Assembly (NCBI GenBank): GCA_002352705.1
Contig: DEIW01000027.1
Location: forward strand, 901 to 13,661
Direction of reading: 5' to 3'
From: Bacteroidales bacterium UBA2764
GTDB taxonomy: Bacteria > Bacteroidota > Bacteroidia > Bacteroidales > Paludibacteraceae
DNA length: 12,761 bases
The position numbers were made by a program, and so were the translations under genes. The notes below the pieces were generated by a model. The model did not search any database, was not told the origin of the DNA, and was given only the letters and a program-made list of their open reading frames with translations. Positions within the stretch are counted from its first letter, which is position 1. The number at the start of each line of letters is the position of its first letter. Shown here in pieces: positions 8,922 through 12,761 of this stretch.

Positions 8922-10131
8922 ACTGCTGCTTACTGCCTTGCTCATCGGGGCAGTAGGCAGTGCTATCGCAGGCACTCCTTGCGGTACGAACCTGGAGTAC
9001 GAACTGGACGGCACTACGCTTGTCCTCACTTCACCCGACCCCACGCAAGCGGCAACGATTAATTCGCAGGCGTTTATGGGGCGTATGGATTTCACGGATG
9101 TCGTCATACCTGATAACGTGACTGAGATAAACACGAGAGCCTTTAAGAATTGTACTGCCCTTACAAGTGTAGTCATTCCGCCTTCTGTTACTTTAGTCGG
9201 TGAGCAAGCTTTCTATGATTGTTCCGCACTTGTAAGTGTACTCTGTCGTCCTACCAGCGCCCCTACGTTAGTAGCAGATGCTTTCACGGGCTGTCATGCA
9301 AGTCTGCAGATATGTGTGCCTAAGTTAGGAGGTACGGATGGGTATAACTCTTCGGATTGGAACACCAGTTATGGAGAAAAACTAAATCTCTGTTTTCTCG
9401 ACGAACGTGACGATGAGGAGACTACCGCCGGTCAGATATCGACCTTTCGAACGCAATCTACACCCGCTGTCTTTCTCTTCCGTACGCTTCGCAAGGCAGG
9501 GTGTTTCAATACCCTGACCTTGCCGTTCAATGTATCCAACTTGGCAGACTCGCCCCTTGGCGGAGACAACGTAGAGGTCTATACCTTCACCGACGCTGCT
9601 GTGGAGAATGGAACGCTGGTCTTTGACATCACGAAGGTGAACATCAACCGCCTCGAGGCAGGTGTGCCCTACCTGATCCAATGGAACAACACCGGCGAAG
9701 TGATTACGCGTATGGACTTCACGGACATAGACGGTTGGGACGGTGACAACACCGCCGAGACCACGAACGGTGCAGGACAAGTGACGTACCATGGTTTTTA
9801 CGGTAGGACGCACATTGACGATGCTACCAACGGCACGCAGCACCTCAACCTCTTCCTTGGCGGAAACAACACCCTCTATTGGCCTACCGACGGAGATATC
9901 GCATCCGCTAAAATGCTTGGTTTCCGCGCATGGTTTCAGGTAAGTACAGTGGCTTCATTCGCTCCCGTTCATCGAAACATGCCCGCCTCCTTCCGCATCG
10001 TTTCTACCCCTACGGACATGGATCAAATTACTAATGACCAGTTACCAAAGACCAATAAGATTATCGAAGATGGCCATTTAATCATTATTAGAAACGGAGA
10101 GAAATACTCCATAAACGGACAGAAACTATGA
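8902..10131 (+). CDS. Secreted BspA-like leucine-rich-repeat protein with conserved C-terminal tail
   Basis: Predicted 409-residue exported protein. The ATG at 8902 is chosen because it puts a normal Sec signal peptide at the N-terminus: MEKNFNK, a hydrophobic core LLLTALLIGAV, and probable cleavage after SAIA. ATGs at 8881 and 8893 would only add a short hydrophilic leader. The gene overlaps the end of the giant gene by 20 bases in another frame. Residues about 54-140 form a short LRR_5/BspA-type array with the pattern AF-x-x-C-x-x-L-x-x-V-x-x-P-x-x-V. Such arrays in other Bacteroidetes and spirochaetes mediate adhesion. Residues about 193-351 form a second domain opening with FNTLTLPFNVSNL, a type I recall as common in Prevotella-like surface proteins; its function is unknown to me. 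A linker derived from a DNA repeat follows, then a tail (KIIED, IIIRNGEKY, GQKL) matching that of the giant protein at 17 of 24 positions. Probable role: surface or secreted adhesin (inferred). Confidence 0.88.
   Translation: MEKNFNKLLLTALLIGAVGSAIAGTPCGTNLEYELDGTTLVLTSPDPTQAATINSQAFMGRMDFTDVVIPDNVTEINTRAFKNCTALTSVVIPPSVTLVGEQAFYDCSALVSVLCRPTSAPTLVADAFTGCHASLQICVPKLGGTDGYNSSDWNTSYGEKLNLCFLDERDDEETTAGQISTFRTQSTPAVFLFRTLRKAGCFNTLTLPFNVSNLADSPLGGDNVEVYTFTDAAVENGTLVFDITKVNINRLEAGVPYLIQWNNTGEVITRMDFTDIDGWDGDNTAETTNGAGQVTYHGFYGRTHIDDATNGTQHLNLFLGGNNTLYWPTDGDIASAKMLGFRAWFQVSTVASFAPVHRNMPASFRIVSTPTDMDQITNDQLPKTNKIIEDGHLIIIRNGEKYSINGQKL
10028..10054 (+). repeat. Two-copy 14-bp minisatellite remnant inside the LRR gene
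   Basis: TTACTAATGACCA at 10028-10040 and TTACCAAAGACCA at 10042-10054 match at 11 of 13 positions with a 14-bp period. Because 14 is not a multiple of three, the repeat exists at DNA level and is read in two different frames, giving the linker ITNDQLPKTN just before the C-terminal tail. I recall longer arrays of similar TTACCAATGACCA units in Bacteroidetes genomes, reading as ITN-x-QLPITN linkers. Confidence 0.55.
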
Positions 10132-10259
10132 TGCAGAAACACTATATCGCTCCGCGTACAGAAATAGTTTTTGTACTGCAAACAGCCTCCCTCCTCAGTT
10201 CCAGCGGAGAACGCACCACTCCTATTGGGGGAGGGGATACTCAAACGAATGCTTGGTAA
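10128..10259 (+). CDS. Small 43-residue peptide, Bacteroidales Y-x-x-P type, translationally coupled
   Basis: A short open frame whose ATG overlaps the TGA stop of the LRR gene (ATGA), with a second ATG directly after it at 10131. The peptide begins MMQKHYIAPRTEIV, continues through a moderately hydrophobic middle (VFVLQTASLLSSS), and ends in a polar Gly/Thr-rich part with GGG and a final Trp. I recall many Bacteroidales peptides of 40-60 residues with this plan: Lys/Tyr-x-x-Pro near the start, a run of alternating hydrophobics, a Leu-x-x-Ser step, then a Gly-rich disordered end. They are usually left unannotated or called hypothetical. The stop/start overlap suggests it is made with the LRR protein. 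No lipobox or cysteine is present, and the hydrophobic stretch is weak for a signal peptide. Function unknown; a secreted or membrane-associated peptide is only a guess. Coding status rests on the overlap and remembered family resemblance. Confidence 0.66.
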   Translation: MMQKHYIAPRTEIVFVLQTASLLSSSGERTTPIGGGDTQTNAW

Positions 10260-10265
10260 ATTAAC

Positions 10266-10292
10266 ATCTGTTTAATCTGATAAATCTGTGAA
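10266..10292 (+). repeat. Three tandem 9-bp units (ATCTG) before the lipoprotein gene
   Basis: ATCTGTTTA, ATCTGATAA and ATCTGTGAA follow one another exactly at 10266, 10275 and 10284, all keeping ATCTG and a final A. They fill most of the 36-base gap between the small peptide gene and the lipoprotein start at 10296. The role is unknown; it could be a protein site, a translation-initiation region or a short decayed repeat. No convincing TAnnTTTG promoter is present here, so the lipoprotein is probably read from upstream. Confidence 0.5.
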
Positions 10293-10295
10293 AAA

Positions 10296-10763
10296 ATGAA
10301 AAAATATCTGTATTATGTAATCTGTATTTTGTCAGTGCTAACGGTCTTTTTCGCAGGGTGCAAGGATAAGAACGCTCCCGAATCGTTCAATGGCAACGTA
10401 GCACGTCCTACATGGACCGCTCCCGGAGTGAGTGACATTACCTCCTCCATGACAGCGGTCATCAAGGTGGATCTCAAGGCGCAGTACCCGGAAACAGCTG
10501 CCGACTGGCAACCTAGCGTCAACGATCTCCTTGCCGCTTTCTCCGGCGAGACTTGCCTTGGCGTGGCTCAACCGCAAGACGGCTTGTTCTTCTTGTATAT
10601 AGCGGCTCCCGTAACCGGTAACCCATCATCGGTGACCCTTCGCTACTACTGCGCGCATTACAAGAACCTCTTCGAAGCCAAGGACGCTTTCCGCTTCATC
10701 AACGATGACCACCTTGGCACCATTGCCGAACCGTTCATCCCTGCCTTTGTCTGCGCTCCGTAA
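10296..10763 (+). CDS. Small lipoprotein built on the module found at the giant protein's C-terminus
   Basis: Predicted 155-residue lipoprotein. MKKYLYY and a hydrophobic stretch lead to FFAGC, a lipobox with the acylated Cys at residue 22. After the Cys come K-D-K-N, charged residues that could act as a Bacteroidetes surface-export signal (weak inference). Residues about 50-154 make up nearly the whole mature protein and look homologous to two segments of the giant protein (about 2543-2622 plus the following 20 residues, and 2847-2930). Shared features are an opening M-(S/T)-x-x-x-x-V, a middle AFSGE-x-x-LG-x-A-x-P followed by LFFL, and a closing FRFINDDHLGT with a nearby P-F-I. I recall this kind of module (AF-x-G-(D/E)-E-x-x-G) in many Bacteroidetes secreted proteins. 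It is the last gene before the terminator at 10786. Likely an outer-membrane or surface-anchored partner of the upstream secreted proteins (inferred). No enzyme motif is seen. Confidence 0.85.
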   Translation: MKKYLYYVICILSVLTVFFAGCKDKNAPESFNGNVARPTWTAPGVSDITSSMTAVIKVDLKAQYPETAADWQPSVNDLLAAFSGETCLGVAQPQDGLFFLYIAAPVTGNPSSVTLRYYCAHYKNLFEAKDAFRFINDDHLGTIAEPFIPAFVCAP

Positions 10764-10785
10764 CTCGTAACCCCTAACCCCAATC

Positions 10786-10812
10786 AGGCTCACTTCATGG
10801 TGGGCCTTTTTT
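10786..10812 (+). terminator. Intrinsic terminator of the surface-protein operon
   Basis: AGGCTCAC (10786-10793) pairs with GTGGGCCT (10800-10807) in an 8-bp stem with one G-T wobble around a 6-base loop (TTCATG). A run of six T follows at 10807-10812. It sits 23 bases after the lipoprotein stop, so it most likely ends the transcript carrying the giant, LRR, peptide and lipoprotein genes. Confidence 0.85.
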
Positions 10813-10930
10813 ATATGTTGGAGAGAAGCCATCTACCTACGGTCTACCTCTTTCTGTCACGTTTGTTCGCCCTGACCAAGCAGCTGCGCCCTGCTCTCTA
10901 CCTGCCGGTGGCTGCAGCTACCTCCAATCG

Positions 10931-10982
10931 CGTTCGAACGAAGATATTGGAATTAATCGGAGTAAAACCTCAAATATCTTCG
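10931..10982. promoter_or_regulatory. Palindrome and inverted repeat upstream of a promoter
   Basis: CGTTCGAACG at 10931-10940 is a perfect 10-bp palindrome. Overlapping its end, CGAAGATATT (10939-10948) is exactly complementary in inverted order to AATATCTTCG (10973-10982), with 24 bases between. The group lies 30-80 bases upstream of the -33 element at 11012, a plausible position for a regulator site. No T-run follows, so a terminator is unlikely. The regulatory role is inference. Confidence 0.4.
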
Positions 10983-11011
10983 AAGTATAACTTCAAAAAT
11001 CTTCGGAATTA

Positions 11012-11043
11012 TTTGCATATATCAAAAAAAATGCGTATCTTTG
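11012..11043 (+). promoter_or_regulatory. Bacteroidetes-type promoter (-33 TTTG, -7 TATCTTTG)
   Basis: TTTG at 11012-11015 and TATCTTTG at 11036-11043 are 20 bases apart, fitting the primary sigma factor consensus of Bacteroidetes (TTTG, about 20 bases, TAnnTTTG). The expected transcription start is about 11048-11050. The downstream product is either a short RNA ending near 11162 or a long leader of about 285 bases for the gene at 11333. Confidence 0.75.
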
Positions 11044-11047
11044 CACT

Positions 11048-11162
11048 CGATTTCAAAAGTGTTCTTTTTCCCGTTTGGAGCAACCGCTTGTGGCCGTACA
11101 TTTCAATGTCCTACAACAGACCACTCCGCCCCGCTACCGCCTCGACCTAAAATCGAGGTTTT
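11048..11162 (+). ncRNA. Candidate small RNA or attenuated leader
   Basis: Its ends are set by the promoter at 11012-11043 and by a terminator-like hairpin, CCTCGA (11140-11145) with TCGAGG (11153-11158), followed by TTTT (11159-11162). This predicts an RNA of about 115 bases with no good coding frame. The stem is short, so termination may be partial and the transcript may continue into the gene at 11333. It matches no RNA family I recognise. Confidence 0.38.
11140..11162 (+). terminator. Weak terminator-like hairpin
   Basis: A 6-bp stem CCTCGA/TCGAGG with loop CCTAAAA is followed by TTTT and then an AT-rich stretch. A flanking G-T pair could make 7 bp. An upstream segment CTCGATTT (11046-11053) is also complementary to AAATCGAG (11150-11157) and could compete for the same arm, if the transcript starts early enough to include it. 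Confidence 0.45.
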
Positions 11163-11187
11163 ATAAGACCTAATAGCATCAAAAAGC

Positions 11188-11242
11188 GCGTGATTAGCGC
11201 GTGATAACCGGGTGGTTACCGCGTCATTAGCCTGTTATTCGT
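11188..11242. repeat. Degenerate 11-bp direct repeat array
   Basis: Successive 11-base units begin at 11188, 11199, 11210, 11221 and 11232: GCGTGATTAGC, GCGTGATAACC, GGGTGGTTACC, GCGTCATTAGC and CTGTTATTCGT. Against the first unit, units 2-4 match at 9, 8 and 10 of 11 positions and the fifth at 6. The spacing is close to one helical turn, so a repeated site on one DNA face is possible. It lies in the leader of the gene at 11333. Confidence 0.6.
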
Positions 11243-11275
11243 ACGACGTAAAAGGGAGGAAGAGGGTCTGAAAGC

Positions 11276-11295
11276 ATCCGCCAAGTTTGGCGGAT
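11276..11295. repeat. Perfect 9-bp inverted repeat before the gene at 11333
   Basis: ATCCGCCAA and TTGGCGGAT are exact inverted copies with a 2-base centre (GT). The site lies 37 bases upstream of the ATG at 11333. The very short centre suits a dimeric DNA-binding protein better than an RNA hairpin, but no regulator gene is seen nearby. Confidence 0.5.
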
Positions 11296-11332
11296 TGACA
11301 CTATAAATATACTACAAAAAACATGCCATTCT

Positions 11333-11827
11333 ATGACAAAAGTTAAGTTACATGCACCCGTGGCAGAAATGCACGGAGAATTTGAGAAAAATAGCGGAAT
11401 TATCATGCGCCAAAAGAAGTATCGCGCACCCAACGGCGCGGTCCTCAAAGTCGGCGTGCAGGAGTCTTACAAAATTGCCCATCCGCGCGATTTTGACAGA
11501 ACACCCGCACAAGGCGCCGAACTTGCCAATATGCGCTCTTTTGGCGAAGTCAGCCATATGACGACCGAAATCATCCGTTCCGAGCGCTACACCGACGAAG
11601 AACTCGACGCGATGACACCCGAAGAGCGCACACACGTATCCGAACTACGCCTCCAATTGGAGAACTATCGTACCCGTTTCTATGCCCAGTTCAAGAAACC
11701 AGACCCGGAAGCACCTTTCGAGAAAAAACTGCGTCCCGGAGCATCCAAACTCTACCGTAAGCAGTATTCCAAACTCGACACATTCATCCAAGCCCTCCTT
11801 CGCCAAAAAACAGCAATAAACAACTAA
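11333..11827 (+). CDS. Conserved-looking small basic protein of unknown function
   Basis: A 164-residue soluble protein rich in Lys and Arg, with no signal peptide, membrane segment or cysteine. Notable stretches are RQKKYRAPNGAVLKVGVQESY (about 26-46), AHPRDFDRTPAQGAELANMR (49-68), MTTEIIRSERYTDEELDAMTPEE (about 76-98), a helical mid-part (SELRLQLENYRTRFYAQFKKP) and FEKKLRPGASKLYRKQYSKLDTFIQALLR near the end. The C-terminal half is probably mostly helical. The pattern resembles a hypothetical family I have seen in Bacteroidales genomes, but I cannot name it or assign a function. The basic charge would allow nucleic-acid binding, which is only a possibility. The ATG at 11333 is the only good start. 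It is preceded by a long region with repeats and a promoter about 290 bases upstream, and its stop codon lies inside the stem of its own terminator. Confidence 0.8.
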   Translation: MTKVKLHAPVAEMHGEFEKNSGIIMRQKKYRAPNGAVLKVGVQESYKIAHPRDFDRTPAQGAELANMRSFGEVSHMTTEIIRSERYTDEELDAMTPEERTHVSELRLQLENYRTRFYAQFKKPDPEAPFEKKLRPGASKLYRKQYSKLDTFIQALLRQKTAINN

Positions 11828-11864
11828 AAATCCCGCAAATCCTTGCATAAGTGGGATTTTTTTT
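11826..11864 (+). terminator. Intrinsic terminator after the basic protein gene
   Basis: AAAAATCCC (11826-11834) pairs with GGGATTTTT (11853-11861) and the T-run continues to 11864. Inside the loop GCAA and TTGC can form a small second stem. The stop codon of the upstream gene is part of the left arm. The -33 element of the next promoter sits in the loop. Confidence 0.75.
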
Positions 11865-11873
11865 GTACCTTTG
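11842..11873 (+). promoter_or_regulatory. Bacteroidetes-type promoter for the membrane protein gene
   Basis: CTTG at 11842-11845 (one mismatch to TTTG) and TACCTTTG at 11866-11873 are 20 bases apart. The start of transcription should fall near 11880, about 20 bases before the ATG at 11900. It shares TTGCATA, the same 16-base gap and TAYCTTTGCACYCGA with the promoter at 11012-11043. Confidence 0.75.
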
Positions 11874-11899
11874 CACCCGAATTATTGTACTAAAGAGAA

Positions 11900-12598
11900 A
11901 TGAAATTGATAGACACCATTAAAAGAAATGAACTGTACAGCGAGATTAGAGATCCGCAGCCTTCTTATTTCCTTCTACAAGGAGATTTCCGGACATATGT
12001 GCGATATTATCTTACTGCTACTATCTCAATCCCATGGTACGCTTACCTTATATTTGCCGCAATGATCTTGGGAGTAATAATGGTCGGCGAATGGGTGTTA
12101 GCCCTCATCATATTGGGTGTCTGTATACTTATTATCTTGGGCTTGGCGCTTTTTACCGCATCTTCATTCCAGAAAATAGCAGATAAGGGAACTTACATCG
12201 GCTTTGATGAAAATGGTGTGGGGTATTGGGTGCCGGTACAGGATGCCGAAGAAGATGAGGAAGACAAAGAAGACGATGATGAGGGAAAGATTCATGTGAA
12301 TCTGGCAGTCTCTGCACCTTGGTATGAATTGGATGAAATCAAGGTGTTTGATTCCTTTTTAATGTTTAAGTTCGTTTCTACAAGTGAATTAGGACTTGTC
12401 TTTATCCCCATGGAATCAATTGAGAATGCGGGAGTAAATGTGGACGAGGCATTAGAGAATATTCTGGCCTATTGGAAGCAACATGCCCAAGACAAGCCTG
12501 TAGGTCAAAAAGACCGCAGACTCATTTGGGTTATCATTGTTATCGCTATTCTGGCTCTGAGATTCATTCTCAAATATCTTAAATATAGTAATGTATAA
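11900..12598 (+). CDS. Membrane protein with acidic linker, possibly YcxB-like
   Basis: A 232-residue protein with two adjacent membrane segments (about 44-62 and 65-86), a cytoplasmic-type domain and a third membrane segment near the end (about 208-224) followed by a basic tail. A run of almost only Asp and Glu (about 115-130) splits the soluble part. The piece APWYELDEIKVFDSFLMFKF...LVFIPMESI resembles the C-terminal domain of YcxB-like proteins (W-x-x-I/L, then a strand, then a strand ending in IP). Two membrane helices after a short N-terminal region also fit that family. YcxB proteins are usually shorter, around 170-190 residues, and lack the C-terminal helix and acidic insert. Their role is unknown. 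The gene has its own promoter and probably continues into the next gene 44 bases downstream. It is more AT-rich than the surface-protein genes. Confidence 0.8.
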   Translation: MKLIDTIKRNELYSEIRDPQPSYFLLQGDFRTYVRYYLTATISIPWYAYLIFAAMILGVIMVGEWVLALIILGVCILIILGLALFTASSFQKIADKGTYIGFDENGVGYWVPVQDAEEDEEDKEDDDEGKIHVNLAVSAPWYELDEIKVFDSFLMFKFVSTSELGLVFIPMESIENAGVNVDEALENILAYWKQHAQDKPVGQKDRRLIWVIIVIAILALRFILKYLKYSNV

Positions 12599-12642
12599 TA
12601 TGCGCGTAGCGATTGGATTTCGCGTATGAAGTAATTATGATT

Positions 12643-12761
12643 ATGAAAAAGACCATTCAAAACATAGCAGGCTATGTGTTGGGCGGAGTGATGTTCGTTG
12701 GGCTTTTACCGACGATTATGTGGCTGGCATCAGGAATGCCGGACATGGCTGTACATATCGG
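12643..12761 (+). CDS. Start of a membrane protein (3' partial)
   Basis: An open frame runs from the ATG at 12643 to the window edge and begins MKKTIQNIAGYVLGGVMF. An in-frame ATG at 12637 would add two residues. The first 39 residues contain a long hydrophobic segment (about 8-29: NIAGYVLGGVMFVGLLPTIM), so it is a membrane or exported protein. The opening is reminiscent of isoprenylcysteine-carboxyl-methyltransferase-like or PEMT-like membrane methyltransferases of Bacteroidales, but too little is visible to decide. It lies close behind the YcxB-like gene with no terminator between, so the two may be co-transcribed. Confidence 0.6.
   Translation, partial: MKKTIQNIAGYVLGGVMFVGLLPTIMWLASGMPDMAVHI

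Larger units (their letters stand above)
10764..11332. other. Gene-free regulatory stretch of about 570 bases
   Basis: No convincing protein gene is found here. The stretch contains, in order: the intrinsic terminator (10786-10812); a near-palindrome around CTGCAG (10907-10922); the palindrome CGTTCGAACG (10931-10940); an inverted repeat (10939-10948 with 10973-10982); a Bacteroidetes-type promoter (11012-11043); a terminator-like hairpin (11140-11162); 11-bp direct repeats (11188-11242); and a 9-bp inverted repeat (11276-11295). The open frame at 10797-11150 begins inside the terminator loop and spans the promoter, so it is not taken as a gene. Confidence 0.7.

Noticed and set aside
10257..10290. 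Promoter before the lipoprotein using TAAATCTG as a -7 box
   Set aside because: One mismatch in the -7 box and no TTTG at the required upstream distance.
10797..11150. Open frame of 117 codons on the + strand
   Set aside because: It starts inside the loop of the operon terminator, runs through the promoter at 11012-11043 and shows no domain-like or signal-like composition.
11188..11242. CRISPR array
   Set aside because: Units are 11 bases, adjacent with no spacers, and degenerate; no cas genes are present.
11294..11310. TTGACA followed by TATAAATATAC as a promoter
   Set aside because: The -35-like and -10-like pieces are only a couple of bases apart and Bacteroidetes primary promoters use TTTG / TAnnTTTG instead.
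12599..12630. Terminator between the YcxB-like gene and the next gene
   Set aside because: ATGCGCG and CGCGTAT can form a stem, but no T-run follows and the next start is very close.

Overview
The window looks like a chromosomal segment of a Bacteroidota bacterium, most likely order Bacteroidales (Prevotella-like or an uncultured relative). Four things point there. Two intergenic promoters match the Bacteroidetes -33 TTTG / -7 TAnnTTTG pattern. Start codons lack Shine-Dalgarno sequences. The secreted proteins are mosaics of BspA-type LRR, LamG, carboxypeptidase-regulatory-like and SbsA-type Ig-like segments, with a short conserved C-terminal tail. A tiny Y-x-x-P type peptide gene of a kind I associate with Bacteroidales is also present. 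All genes are on the + strand.

Region 1 (1-10812) is a probable operon for cell-surface or secreted proteins, closed by an intrinsic terminator. It starts with the 3' part of a giant multidomain protein (at least 2972 residues visible, 5' end outside the window). Next is a signal-peptide protein with BspA-like leucine-rich repeats, whose start overlaps the end of the giant gene. Then comes a 43-residue peptide gene joined to it by an ATGA stop/start overlap, and finally a small lipoprotein. The products are linked by shared parts. The giant and the LRR protein end in nearly the same tail of about 24 residues, a candidate sorting signal. A module near the end of the giant, present there twice, recurs alone as the body of the lipoprotein.

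Region 2 (10764-11332) is a gene-free stretch of about 570 bases. It holds the operon terminator, several palindromes and inverted repeats, a good Bacteroidetes-type promoter, a terminator-like hairpin about 110 bases downstream of it (so either a small RNA or an attenuated leader), an array of degenerate 11-bp direct repeats, and a perfect 9-bp inverted repeat just before the next gene.

Region 3 (11333-12761) carries a small basic protein of unknown function ending in a terminator, then a membrane protein with an acidic linker that resembles the YcxB-like family. That protein has its own promoter overlapping the preceding terminator. The start of another membrane protein runs off the window. 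The last two genes are visibly more AT-rich than region 1.

No rRNA, tRNA, insertion sequence, CRISPR array or phage gene was recognised. The candidates for something undescribed are the surface-protein operon with its shared modules and micropeptide, and the promoter, hairpin and 11-bp repeat region.
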